Part shown: positions 13,087-24,591 of the stretch, piece after piece
Layout: the number at the start of each line of letters is the position of its first letter
Numbering within the stretch: position 1 is the stretch's first letter
From: Scortum barcoo
Taxonomy: Eukaryota > Chordata > Actinopteri > Centrarchiformes > Terapontidae
Direction: 5' to 3'
NCBI GenBank assembly: GCA_023238725.1
Contig: CM041540.1
Location: 5,462,708-5,526,707 of the forward strand
DNA length: 64,000 bases
The notes under the pieces: model-generated
Databases searched by the model: none
The model's input: the letters and a program-made list of their open reading frames with translations, nothing else
What the model was told of the DNA's origin: nothing
Translations under genes and position numbers: made by a program

Positions 13087-13538
13087 TTAAAGGAATTTTG
13101 GGAAATATGCTTATTTGCTTTCTTACTCAAATATGTTGCGTCCATCAGAAGTCATTAGCTTAGCTTAGCATAAACACTGGAAACGGGGGAAACACAGCTA
13201 GCCTGTATAAAGTATAAAAAAGTACCACTAACTGAAGATTTTACTAACTGACAAATTATATCTTGTTTGTTTCCAGTTTCCATGCTAAAATAGCTGATGC
13301 CCTTTTTCTGCACCACGGTTTTAGTACATTGATTTATTGAATAAATAAAATGCATTGATTAATGAGCTTTAGTGGTGCTGATAGTTGGATTTTGTTACAG
13401 CTGGGCTAGCTGTTTCCCCCTATTTTCAGTCTTTGTGCTAAGCTACACTAACCATCTCCTGGCTGTGGTTTCATAATAAATAGATATCTAATTCAAGAAA
13501 AAAGAGGAAAGTGTATTTCCCTGAATTTCAAACTATTC
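13087..13538. mobile_element. Non-autonomous inverted-repeat (foldback) element, family A
   Basis: The element reads from 'ttaaaggaattttgggaaata' on the left to 'tatttccctgaatttcaaactattc' on the right, which are inverted ends. Long inner arms are also inverted: the left arm around 13157-13204 (GCTTAGCATAAACACTGGAAA...AGCTAGCC) matches the reverse complement of 13398-13445 (GGCTAGCTGTTTCCCC...GCTAAGC). There is no transposase frame. It matches a very abundant teleost repeat with the same TIR and 'gcttagcataaagactgg' arms. The family name is not known to me with certainty. Confidence 0.75.
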
Positions 13539-14287
13539 TGTTAGCTTTTGGTGCAGATCAGTTGCTGTAAAATGACCTTTTTATTCCCCACTGCGACACA
13601 ATCTAAAGAAGCATGTCAGCTTATACATATACACTTTTAGTTCATAATAACTTTTCAGTATTTAGATGCAGATTCAGGCTGCAGGGCTGTAGACTCCGAG
13701 TCTCTGTGGATTCCAGACAGATTTACACTTCCCGCAGTCCATTCTGACTTCACCTCCTCGCCCGAGAGGCCAGATCCTCCAGTTTGAGTTTCTACCCGGA
13801 CTATCCCATGATTCTCACTGACAGCTGAAGCGTCAACCTCCTGACACTGACGGGAATTTATGATCTGGTTCAGGATGCACTGTAGCCCTGGGGAGAGAAT
13901 AGACCATTGGGACACAGCAGGGACATGACTCCATCCGTCTCGAGAAAGCGTACACTTCATTTCAGCTCAGCCATCGAGGCCAATTACATAAAGTTGGTTT
14001 TTAATACACTTTTTATTCATAAGACATTTGGAGCAACTGTGCATCTAATATATTTATTATCATCTCTCATTCATCATCTTTTGTCATTTTTTTTTTCCTT
14101 TGCACCGCAACCGTCTGTTTGCAAGTAAATAACAAAGTGTCAGTGACGGGGGATGCAGCACTAGTTTTGTTTAGATTTTTATGGTAGCTGTGCTGTGCAA
14201 AATCCATCTTACCTGACAAAACGCTCTCAGAAACCTATACCTCCCACTCGAGAGAATTTAATGCAGCACATTCATAGGCTACGCCAG

Positions 14288-14312
14288 CACACACACACAC
14301 ACACACACACAC
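14288..14312. repeat. (CA)n microsatellite
   Basis: An uninterrupted run of about 12 CA units. Confidence 0.9.
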
Positions 14313-15560
14313 TCACTCTGTCTTCTACATAGTGCAGATCATATCTGCTGCATGACAAGGTGAGAAACAGCAAACCAATAACAAAAGCTATATTGTTTCC
14401 CACAAGTGACTGCCCCCGAGAATACCTTGCCTCTGAATACAGAAAACAAATGAAATCTCACCCATTTGCAGTATTTTTTTTTTGTAATTTGATGTAATGC
14501 ACATATCTTGAAAGGAGTCCTTGCTATTTTAACGCCGCCGACAACAGAATTCAAGCATTTTACCAGATAATCTTTATACGGTTTCTGCGGACATGAGTAA
14601 TTATACATTAATAATGCAGGGTCTTTGGTGAAACTGCAGAATGAGCCACACTGTTTTAAAAATAAAACATGATATACATCCCTACTCTCTCATGCTGCAT
14701 TAGCAGTGAGGAAATACCTTGTGGACATGAGTACATTGTGCATATAAGGTTCTGACATTTCAATGCGAATACGTGTCACTTTCTTTATAGTCGATCCGCA
14801 TGACATAGTGCTGATTCAGCCTATACAAGCAGTTCATATTGGCTTCAGCTTTTGCTGCTTTGAACACTCGGAGGAAAGTAAATTTCAAGCAGGAATACCA
14901 CGGGCCACGTTTTTGACACAGCAGGAAATGCACACGTATAATTAATAACATTAATTTTGTCCCTGCAGGAGTGTCCAAACTTAAGCGGTGGGGGTTTGCA
15001 TGGATAAGCTGACTGAAACGCTTGGTTAAGACTGGGGAAATATGGTGGTTTACTAAACATAGGGACAGAAGCCAGTCTTTCTTGTACTTAAAATAAGTGT
15101 TGGCTTTTTAAGCATATAACAAAATCATTAAACTTTCCCTAATCTTAATCCAATCGTTTTTCGTTAAATAAAAAAATAACTGTATAAGTGCGACAATGCT
15201 TTGTGCCAAGCTGATACTGTGAGAAAACATAAATTAAAAGTGAATATTTACCAGGCATGTTCAGTTTGAACATTTTTGCTAATCTGCAGATGTGTTCATT
15301 AAACAGTTCCTCATTATATTGAGGAAAGAGACTTTTAATTTATATTTCCTGTTTCAAAATGGCTGCTTTTGTACATGTTGGCTCACGTTGGCTAACATGA
15401 CATATCTGAACTGAATGGAACAGGACCAATGTTAACGTTATTAGTTACACCTGCAATGACAAATTAAAACACCTATACTGAACACACTGTTTGATTGACA
15501 AGAACCTCAGTGATGAATTTGTTCTTAGTTTTTTTTTTTTCCAGCAGGCATTGTGGCTCG

Positions 15561-15691
15561 CACAGGTGGAACTAATCTCTTTAATTAGAGCTTTGTTCCA
15601 TTGGAGAGTCTCAGTAGGCCATGCCAGTGAGTCAGCATGCTCTCCAAAGGGCACACCTCTAGGTCTGTTAATAATATTTCTTACACCTGTG
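15561..15691. promoter_or_regulatory. Candidate enhancer with inverted E-boxes
   Basis: CACAGGTG (15561-15568) and its exact inverse CACCTGTG (15684-15691) bracket 115 bp that also contain a TTTAATTAGAG homeodomain-type site. CAGGTG/CACCTG is a high-affinity E-box class for myogenic bHLH dimers. The element lies about 2.6 kb upstream of the myf6 TATA box. Function is inferred from motif layout only. Confidence 0.25.
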
Positions 15692-15869
15692 TTGGACAAG
15701 GCTGGTTGTCAAGATTTCAAAATTATGTGATTTCGTATGTTACTATATATTTGGATTCTACATGCATTATTACAAGATTATTACCTTCCTTCTGGCCTTG
15801 TGGTCCCGCTAGATACAATAAATGGAAATTAAGCCTACATTAACTATTTTCATCAATAATCTTGACGTA

Positions 15870-15960
15870 CTTGTACTTGACTTGAATATTGTCCCTTTAT
15901 GTTACTTTATACTTTAGTTATTAGTTACTTTTCAGATCAAGATTTTACTAAAAAAATGTA
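15870..15960 (+). repeat. Short fragment of repeat family C
   Basis: It contains 'agttacttttcagatcaagatttta', the same block seen at 21283-21300 and in weaker form at 5215-5245. It is a truncated copy with no coding content. Confidence 0.45.
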
Positions 15961-17199
15961 ACCAATGTATAAATATGATGATTTTACTATTCAAAAGATA
16001 TAAAAATCATTTTAAATGGGCTTCAAATCAACCAATCAATCAAGTAAACCATTTGTATAGTTCTTCCACCACTGACTGTAGTTTAACAAATAAAAGCACA
16101 TACAGACAAAAAAAGTGCTCCTTAATTGATTACATCAGCATCAATATGGAATATTTTATTGATATTATATTGATTGATGGTGGCTTTTCCAGCCTTTTTG
16201 CCACCAGTTTGTCGCTGAAGTAATTGTGGCTCAGTGATATCGGGTGCCTCTAATTGGAATTACAATTAGGAGGCTGCTATGAATAGTTTTTCTCACTTGG
16301 TTGCACTTAATAACTGACACATTATAGTGAAGCATCTGTCAGTTAGCTGACTTAGAGATACCGTCTTCACTCGTAATAGTGTTTCAGACACCCGGCCAAA
16401 TGATGAAAAGCACCCGTGACTCTGAGCCTTCCACAACAAGGTAACAGAAGCCGGGAGTGAAGGAGGGGGGAAGGACACCCATAGGGTAAAAGTAAAACCC
16501 CACTAGATCTGTGGCCATACATTCCGGTCTGTGAAGTTTCCAATAGTGGACCTTTCAAGGTTGCAGCAAAAATGCCACAGCCTATATATCACCTCTTCAC
16601 AGGCTTTTATCTGTTTTACGAATCTGAGATGAATGGGCCATGTTTCTTTTTATAACGCCTCACGCATGCTTTCCTCAACGCTGTTTTGACTCTGCACATT
16701 CCGATCGATCTATGGTGGGATTTTCTGCAAGTTACAATCGGCCGCACCATTCCCACGGGCTAAAACGGGCGCTACATGTCCGAAGCGTGTACAGGATTAC
16801 ACAGCTTCAGTGTGCAATTTGAATGATATTACACTCAGTGGGCATGACTGTTGAATACCTTTAGCTTGGGCAATGCTGGGCAATATGTTCAACCTGTTTA
16901 TGTGTTAGTTGTATTTAGATGAAGGTTAAAAACATTTAGAAAAACACTGAAAACTGAGGTCTGAGAACTATAAATTAGATATTAATGCCACTGATTCTGC
17001 AGATTGTTGTCTGTGTTTTTGGAGCAAAATTGTTAATAAATATATTAAATACTTTTTCTTAAGATAAAGTAGACAACTTTTGGGTTGCCAGGTTGTGAGA
17101 AATCCAAAAGATAACTTGCTTATCATTTTTTGGAAACACTTTGATTCATTTTCTTAATGCATTAATTAGCTATTCAATCAATGCAACCTGCTTTTTTTT

Positions 17200-17600
17200 A
17201 GCCTCTTGGAGACAGTGGAAACAATCTGCATCATCTTTTAATTTGATCCGGCGAGCTTGTGAGCAAACAGTCGCTTCATTTACACATTCAGCAGATACGG
17301 GACAACATTAGCATCCATTCTGAGTCGTGCTGGCGTCCACCTGATGAATGCAAATCCGGTCTTTTTTTTTTCGTTTTGTGCTTCCCAGCTCCTGAAGGAA
17401 ATATCTGTCTCTTTAGCTGCTGAGCACTCCACTATGTTCACCAGCCAGTCGCTAACTGTGTCCGTCTGCTGTTGTCAGCTGGTGCACCGAGGGTTTATTG
17501 GACGCTTTTCCCTGAAAATGCTGAAAACGGTGCTGATGAGAGCGACGAGACTGAACCACGATTTCTCAATATGTTACAGACAAGTTATAACAGCTTAATA
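17200..17600 (+). repeat. Interspersed repeat, family B copy
   Basis: The block 'ctcctgaaggaaatatctg...ctgctgagcactccactatgttcaccagc' is matched at 59880-59935 ('ctcctgagggaaatatctg...gctgctaaatgtgttcaccagc') and in part at 46890-46950 and 57795-57840. The end 'gagagcgacgagactgaacca' matches 'gcagcgagagtgaacca' near 47090. It resembles a familiar percomorph interspersed repeat and has no transposase. Confidence 0.6.
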
Positions 17601-18052
17601 AAGACAAGCTTTGGTTTGACAAGTTGTTAGAAATCCATAAAGCTGGTGTACATCCTCCTGTGGCATAAATAGCTTTGTCCTTTAGCAAGCTCTCATTCAT
17701 AATAAATTCTGGGCATCTGAATCAGAATGCATTTATTAACTGTTTATTCACAACTGTAACTGCAAACCTGGCCTATTAAAAAGATGTAGGTCCATGAACC
17801 TTTATAAATGACCCTCCATTTATAACAGCAAGCCTGATGACCTTTAAAGAAAGCAGAAGGAGATATGTCAGACAAAAGAAGAGGTTGTTCTTTTAAGTGG
17901 TATATTACAAATGTCCTGTATGAGAGTGGCATCAGTAAGCATTAACAGTCAGTTTTGCTCTGTTTTGTGTGGAACAACAGAGTCATGTCTTCCACTTTCT
18001 CAGAGACAGCCGGGGAAATATCACTGAGTTGCCTTTTTAGCCCGGATGCAGA

Positions 18053-18068
18053 TTATTTAAAGCACCTG
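18053..18068 (+). promoter_or_regulatory. Proximal E-box with adjacent MEF2-like site, myf6
   Basis: TTATTTAAAG (18053-18062) differs from the MEF2 consensus at one position and abuts a CACCTG E-box at 18063-18068, about 150 bp upstream of the TATA box. Proximal MEF2 plus E-box pairs are known in MRF4 promoters of other vertebrates. The motifs are seen; their activity is inferred. Confidence 0.4.
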
Positions 18069-18214
18069 TCACGAAACCTGAGGTGACATTTCAATAGCTT
18101 CTGTATGTTTCCTACACAAAGTCAGGGGGTTGTAAAGAGCCATTGAAAAAAAAAATAAAAACCAAGATGCTTGATGCAGTGTGGCAGCCAAAGTGTTGGA
18201 TAGAGTTTCACATT

Positions 18215-18225
18215 CTATATATAAG
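18215..18225 (+). promoter_or_regulatory. myf6 TATA box overlapping a MEF2 consensus
   Basis: TATATATAAG at 18216-18225 is a good TATA element 80-90 bp before the start codon, placing transcription start at roughly 18245-18252. The same bases, CTATATATAA at 18215-18224, fit the MEF2 consensus YTA(A/T)4TAR exactly, so TBP and MEF2 could compete or cooperate here. Confidence 0.65.
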
Positions 18226-18258
18226 CCTGGTGACTTGTTTCCCTGCTGCCCCGTTTAA

Positions 18259-18321
18259 ATGCCAAAGTCCCACTGTCAAAACAGAGAGAGAGGGGCGCAA
18301 CAATATGATGGACCTTTTTGA
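18259..18321 (+). other. Upstream ORF overlapping the myf6 start
   Basis: An ATG at 18259 opens a 20-codon frame ending with TGA at 18319-18321. It is out of frame with myf6 and runs past the myf6 start at 18305. The context is weak (T at -3, C at +4) and the ATG lies only about 10 bases after the predicted cap site, so leaky scanning is likely. It may lower translation of Myf6. Confidence 0.45.
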
Positions 18322-19529
18322 GACCAACCCTTATCTTTTCAACGATTTGCGCTACTTGGAAGAAGGGGATCATGGACCACTGCAGCACCTGGACATGGCC
18401 GGGGTGTCTCCTCTGTACAACGGCAATGACAGCCCGCTGTCCCCTGGCCAGGATCATGTGCCGTCCGAGACCGGCGGGGAGAGCAGCGGGGAGGAGCACG
18501 TCCTTGCGCCCCCGGGTCTCCGTGCGCACTGCGAGGGCCAGTGCCTCATGTGGGCCTGCAAGATCTGCAAGAGGAAGTCGGCGCCCACGGACCGGCGCAA
18601 GGCCGCCACGCTCCGGGAGAGGCGGAGGCTCAAGAAGATCAACGAGGCCTTCGACGCGCTGAAGCGGAAGACCGTGGCCAACCCCAACCAGAGGCTGCCC
18701 AAGGTGGAGATTTTACGCAGCGCCATCAGCTACATCGAGCGGCTGCAGGAGCTGCTGCAGACGCTGGACGAGCAGGAGAAGGCGCAAAACGGCTCGCCCC
18801 GCAGCTTCAGCAGCAAAGAACACGGTGTAAGCGAATTAAAAAAGAAAATCCTTATAGTCCTCCAGTGGTGCTCTTTAGGAGTCCTTCAGTGTCCCTGTGA
18901 CTTTATAATGACATCACTAATATATCACTAACACCTCTGTAATGTCACTGCACGTCTGTGAGGTGTCTGTGGTGCATTTAATGACATTATGGTGCGTTTA
19001 CTGCACGTTTATATCCTTTTATATCAGTGCCACTGTGATATTTTTATTCTGGCAGTAAGCCTTTTTATAGTTTTTTTTGTGTTAAGATGTCTTTATGGCC
19101 TTTCAGATTTATTCAATTTATTAGTTATTTGCTTTATTTGTATGTGTCTTTAAAAATTGATTACTTTTCGATTATCCTACAGGTGGTTTTTTTTCCACTG
19201 GGGTTTAATATTAACTGATTGATGTATGGGTGTCTTTCTGCAGGTGGCCGGTCATGAGTACCACTGGAAAAAGTCCTCAGAGACCTGGCCGTCCTCTGCT
19301 GACCATTCCGCCTTGGCCGTGATAAACCAGAGAGAAGGTACATCCGTCAAACTGAATAGGGTGAGATAAAACCCAGCGGTCGAGCGGTGCTGTAAGTCGA
19401 CTTGCTCTGTTTTTCCCAGAAACCAGTGAGTCCTCCGCGTCCTCCAGCCTCCTGCGCCTGTCGTCCATCGTGAACAGCATCACCAACGACGAGAAGATGG
19501 GCTTCGGCGAGGACGTCTCGAAAAACTGA
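18305..19529 (+). CDS. myf6: Myogenic factor 6 (MRF4), bHLH transcription factor
   Basis: A nuclear transcription factor that dimerises with E-proteins, binds CANNTG E-boxes and drives skeletal-muscle determination and differentiation. The coding sequence joins 18305-18826, 19244-19337 and 19420-19529 (241 residues, normal for the family). Donors are GTAAGC at 18827 and GTACAT at 19338; acceptors are CAG at 19241-19243 and CAG at 19417-19419. Intron 1 is phase 0 and intron 2 phase 1. The N-terminus begins MMDLFETNPYLFND, and a Cys/His-rich stretch with the W-A-C-K motif spans about residues 76-91. The basic region (about 97-111) carries the Ala-Thr myogenic code, the helix-loop-helix spans about 112-152, and the C-terminal Ser-rich helix motif LLRLSSIVNSI comes from exon 3. 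The two tandem ATGs at 18305 and 18308 are both usable. A donor at 18825 would bring in an early stop, so 18827 is preferred. MRF4 rather than MyoD or myogenin is supported by the N-terminus and by myf5 next door. Confidence 0.97.
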
Positions 19530-19791
19530 AGCGTTAGTGAAGACCTTGACCTTGAGCAACCCTTTTTAAAAATGTCCAAATTTCCATTGTTTATCCTCTA
19601 AATTATTTCCACTCTATTCAGCCATTCTGGCTTCTTTGTGGTTTGTGTTTGTACAGCAGGAGCAACAAATTTGTACATATTTTATAATGATGTGATGTTT
19701 AGATTTATTTATTTTATATTCACAAGCACACAAACGCTACGTTACGAAAGCTGATATTGTATTTAAATGTTTGTACATAACTGACCAAGAA

Positions 19792-19797
19792 AATAAA
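19792..19797 (+). terminator. myf6 polyadenylation signal
   Basis: AATAAA lies 263 bases after the stop codon, following an AT-rich 3' UTR that contains several TTTGTA/ATTTA-type elements. It is the first canonical signal after the CDS. Confidence 0.75.
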
Positions 19798-20548
19798 CAG
19801 CTACTTTTGCAATCCTCTAAACCACCATATTCCTCTTTCTTCAATGGCATGTAGGAAAAGTAAGCACATCCATTCCTCCAGGGTTGTAATGTGTTTGGCA
19901 ATGCAAGTAAAGTAAAAAAAAAAAGTCTTCCTGAAAGAAAGTTACATGTTTCACCTCAGGCACGAGTGGTGGGTTTTCTGCAAACTGAAAAAGAGTTCAT
20001 ACACAGAAAACAGTAGAGAGAGAGAAAAACTACCAGTTCAACATCCACCCGTTCCACCAGCATTCACGGCTGTTAGAAGTCCATAAAATCTGTTAGGAAT
20101 AGTTTGCTGCCAGGCAGCTTCTCTTTGTTCCAACTGGCCTCCAGCGGGACTGATCCCACAACAGTAACTCGAGTCCCCTCCAAACACAGCGTGCCTCCCC
20201 TCGACTCTCCTATCATATGCTGGGGACATGGAAACTTGGGCAGCGGGCTTGAGTGCAAAGCCCGTCGGGATAAAGGAACCATCTGAGCCATTAGGTCCTA
20301 ATTCATGATCGCCCGCCTCGTCATCGCACGGCAAGGCGTTTTTGCATGCGAGCTATTAAAACACGTGACGCGATGCTAACGGCGTGGAGATCCATTGAGT
20401 CTTGTTTGTTGTGCGTTGACATGAGAGGGGGTGGGGGGAAGCGTTTCCTGATGATGTCAGGGTGCACGGGGTCTCCCTCAGATCTCTGTGTGGACAACGC
20501 AAAGCCCCGATTGACCTTTGGGACTCTGTCTCATCTCTCAGGCCTGCA

Positions 20549-20550
<2 letters not shown>

Positions 20551-20608
<58 letters not shown>

Positions 20609-20620
20609 AGACACACACAC
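20551..20620. repeat. (AC)27 microsatellite with compound tail
   Basis: Fifty-four bases of uninterrupted AC (20551-20604), then GAGAG, then five more AC units. It is probably polymorphic in length. Confidence 0.95.
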
Positions 20621-21224
20621 ATGTCCATGCAAAGTTGATCAGAGGGAACTCAATCTAAAATCTGAAGGGGAAAACCAGTCCTTTTCAAAATGCATGTTAC
20701 TTACTTTGATACGACTTTAATGTACTAGTGTTATCTATTACCTTTACTTTCCTCCATAATCTTTTCCAATTCATTTCAAAGAACTGAGGGGAGTGTCCAA
20801 ACCATCCTGAAGTGTGAAGGTCGGCCCCTTTTCTGCAGATTTAGCCATCCAAAAAGAGTGCTGAGTGACTGGTTGAGGATGCCAAGATGTTCCCCTGAGC
20901 GATTTGGATGTGATGCTTAACTGAAACATCATTTGGGATTATTTGAATTTTGACAATTCTTTATTTTTAAGGTGTTACTTTACATGTATTTCCTGTTTTA
21001 TAGGACCTAATTTCAGGGGCATCTGTTATGGTCTTTGATGACTGATTGTGTTAAATTAGTTTTTTTTTTATTTGGTGGCTATAGGTGGAGTATGTGTTTT
21101 AAGGCGGTGTTACTACAGTTATTGTGGCAGTCTTTCATGATTTGAGTCTCTTTAATTATTTCTCACTGTGCATGGGCGACCACACTAGTTTCCCTTTAGG
21201 GGGTTTAATAACGTAATATGATCT

Positions 21225-21610
21225 AAACTTTGCTATACTTCTTATTGAAAGTGCTTTTACTCCTCACATGTATTTGATAGCTAGATAGTTACTTTTCAGA
21301 TAAAAATACATCATCATAAAGAAATTATTTAACTCCACCAGGATGCTGTTTATGATAAATAGAAAGAATCCTAATTGATCAACATTAAAATGCGACTTTG
21401 TGTCCACAAATATAAAATACATAATAATGCAAAACTCGAAAGGGGCCATTCTGCATAAGTAAAAAGTACATTTTACTTTTGATACTTAGTACTTTTTACT
21501 GAAATTACTTTTAAATTAAAGCTGGAATGCAGGACTTGGACTATTTTTACATCTTTGTATTTATTCCCTTATTAAAGTAAAGGACATGAATCCTTTTTCT
21601 ACCAATGCTC
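21225..21610 (+). repeat. Interspersed repeat, family C copy
   Basis: It shares ordered blocks with 5080-5450: 'agatagttacttttcaga' early, 'ggggccattctgcataa', 'ttttacttttgatacttagtact', then 'gcaggacttggactatttttac' and 'attaaagtaaagga'. These are hallmarks of a common fish repeat ending in 'ttccaccactg'-type sequence. The copy is not coding. Confidence 0.65.
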
Positions 21611-22420
21611 TAAATTAAAAGCTGAAAGACATACTTTATGTGTTATGTGTCTCTTTTCATCAGAACTATTCATATCGTTTACCAAATATCCTGTTTTCTG
21701 TAGAAACCAGACAGAAACTTGATAACCCTAAACAGTAATGTGATTTTAATGGGCTCCTGCTCACTCACTCAGCCTGATAGCAGCGTTACTTCACTACACT
21801 GTGCAGCTCCATGGGTATCAGCTAATCTAATGTCTGTGTGATAATGACTGCATTTTACCAAAACACAATTTGTGCTCAGAAAAAAGAACTGCTTGGTTCG
21901 ATAGGGGTACTTGTTACGGTCTAATTCAAATCGTTCGTTGGCATATTGTGCACAAGCCTGCGTTCCCTGCTAATGGAGGAGACGCATTTGCCGTAAAAAC
22001 TCGACACCCAGCTGCGTTTTGAAACTTATTTCATGTTTGCTCTATCAGACTGCAAAGCATGCATTCCCCACAAGGCAACAGCACCCTCTCGGAGCCTTTC
22101 TCGGCTTTCTCTGGTCTAACTTTACAGGGATTTCGGTGTTACTGATGACACCATATAATTCTCATTTGGCTGTGAAGGCAGTGTTTTAAAAGTCGAAGCT
22201 GATGAAAGGCGAGCTGCTACAGGAGTGGGGGGGATAAGCCGAATGCTCTTGATTTATCCAGACTTTCCTTGACCATCCTGCGAGGGGGAAAGGATTCACT
22301 GCAGAGGGGCTGGCAGCTCACCTCTTTCTGCTCATTGCCAAACAAATGGTGTTGCCACTCAAAATGGGGTTTTATTTTTTGTCTCACCAATCCTTGAGGG
22401 GAATGTAAAATGGGCTTGAA

Positions 22421-22455
22421 TTTTATGTGTGTGTGTGTGTGCATGTGTGTGTGTG
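22421..22455. repeat. (TG)n microsatellite
   Basis: Two TG runs separated by a 'gca' interruption. Confidence 0.85.
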
Positions 22456-24401
22456 GGAATAGTTTTTAACAAAAAACACCAAGCTCTGAAAAGGAATGTA
22501 TTTTTCTTTTTACTAAACATTGTTCATTCAAACAACAGATTTTCCTTTTAAAAATAAATGTATGTTTTTAAAATGTAGTTAACGTTAAAAGAACATCCAG
22601 TTACACCTACATTATTTTGGCAGTAAAAAAATACAAATATATCAATGTAGAATTAAATATGGGCTTTAATTTCTCCTTAAGAAACTTTAAAGAGGTATCT
22701 ATTTTGCAGGAATCTAAGTGATAAATTGCCTCTGTTTCTTTCTGTTCTGGGAGGGGGGGTTGTGTGGCATCCAAAACGGCAGCATATTAAGTCAAAAGCA
22801 AGAGGCCGTTTGGAAGAAATAATGTTTTCAGACGTGAGGGAGATGGACGTAAAAGATCACCACCACCACCCTCTGCCCTTCACTTAACTCTGTCTCTGAC
22901 CCTTGGCAACAACAAAACAGCAAAGAGCAGGAGAGTTCCCCAGAGGCCGGCCTGTGCGCACGGATCACAGCGGCGGGGCCTGTGCGTAATGGCGCAGCCG
23001 CCAAACAACGCCATGTGCTGCGCCAATCTCACTCCGGCCTCAATCAGCCCCGACTTGATCTCCAGGTTTTCTCATCGTCGACGTTGTTCTCAGCCTTTGA
23101 TCTTCTCAGCGGCTACAGGCGAGCCGATGTCTTATTCAGCTGTGCCTAATCCAAACTCCGACGGCAATTCAGAGGCAGCGGGTCCCGGTGTTTTCTTAGG
23201 TGCGTTCCCAGAGAGGAGGGTTGTGGTGGTTTGGGGGGCGGGGGGCGGCCAAACGTTTTGACACATTGTGAGAAATATCCGCATTATATCCTTGTAAGCT
23301 GTCAACAGTGTCATTACCCAAACACGCAAGGGTCGAGCTGCAAAAATCCCCATTTTTGTCTTCTTCAGGATGACATGACAATTCTGCAAATGGAGAGAAC
23401 GACACCCACTTTATTTCCAGCAGGTTATAATAAACCAGAATAAGAGGAATAATTAATTTGTTAAAAGACCAAATGCCTGAAACATATTGGTTTGGTTTAC
23501 ACCTTAAAGAAGTAGAAAAAATACAGTCTGTTTAGCTTAATTTTTTGATTCTGTTAAAAAAAAAAAGGAAAATATAAAAGTCATGCTGAGATTTCTGCAC
23601 AATAAACAACTTCCTCATTGCTCAAAGCCCCTTAAGCCCTCAGTTTTCCACTTGAATAAAAGCTCCTGCTCCATAATGGCCATCTGTTGTGTGCTGCATT
23701 GAAACTGCTTGACTTGTGTCAATAACTTTTAATGGTTAAAATTTGGCCCTTGGAGGCAAAATGACACGGGGGGGTTGCGCAGCGGTGTTGACTGTGTCAT
23801 TACTGCTTTAATGAGCTTTGGCAAACAGCGATCACCTCATTCGCAGCACCTTCAGTGATGAGCTCGGGGTGTGTAGATGGGGCTTACCACTGTAATGTGA
23901 ATTTACAGGGCTTGAAATGTTACACCTTCCTTTGCAGCTGGGCTGCATCTGCAACGCTGTTGTCTCCACCGTAAAAATTGGCCTGCATACTCTTACAAGT
24001 GGTCACCCTCTTTTTCTGCACAGTTTGACTAAACAAAACACACTCTCTTTAATATTTATGTCTCCATAGCAAAGTGTCACTTTCATTGTCCACTATGACA
24101 GGACGTCTGGAGGTCGGTTACGGATAAATCAGGAAAAACGAAGTGCTGATGACTGTTTAAAAACAGGCTCTGTGGTGGCTAAAGCTGCAAATGTTCACCC
24201 ACACTGAAACATTCCCAAACATTGTATTCATCGTGGCCTTGTTGGAGCAGGGCCGTCGGAAGGGGAGAAGTGGTGATGAGTAGGAAAACACCAGTAAGTG
24301 CAGATGTGGGAAACTCTGCAGGGTACTGGGGGGTGAGAGGCAGCGGGTTGGGATGGGGCAGGGAGGGAGCTGAGCTAACCCCAGCCTGCCTTCTGGCTGG
24401 G

Positions 24402-24468
24402 CCAATGAGCCATGGTAATTAGATCTGGCCAATGTGGGCCCTGGGCTCTGGCCTGGGGGCATATAAGG
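24402..24468 (+). promoter_or_regulatory. myf5 core promoter: two CCAAT boxes and TATA box
   Basis: CCAAT motifs occur at 24402-24406 and 24429-24433, with a TAATTA site between them at 24416-24421 and TATAAGG at 24462-24468. The A/T core, GCATATAAGG, also differs from a CArG box by one base. Transcription should start near 24490-24498, giving a pyrimidine-rich leader of about 100 bases with no upstream ATG. The start codon context gccATGG is strong. Confidence 0.7.
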
Positions 24469-24591
24469 GGGGCCCAGGGCAACAGACCCCTCATATCACT
24501 CAGAGGTCTCCTCTCTCTCACCCCACTCCTCTACCCTCCTTCCTCTCCATCCATTCTCTCCATCCATTCCGACTCCTTTCTTCAACAAGCC

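Larger units (their letters stand above)
19800..24395. other. myf6-myf5 intergenic spacer
   Basis: No exon recognised. It contains a long CA microsatellite at 20551-20604, a family C repeat copy at 21225-21610, a TG run near 22425-22455 and a GC-rich stretch at about 22900-23270. The spacer must contain myf5 promoter-proximal control and could contain myf6 elements. Compared with the lin7a introns it holds few mobile elements. Confidence 0.6.

Noticed and set aside
18143..18304. In-frame extension upstream of the Myf6 start
   Set aside because: The TATA box at 18216 lies inside it, so this DNA is promoter and leader, and the known family N-terminus begins at MMDLFETN.
18827..18931. Open frame continuing past exon 1 of myf6
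   Set aside because: A consensus donor GTAAGC and a later acceptor give the conserved C-terminus; the extension has no family similarity.
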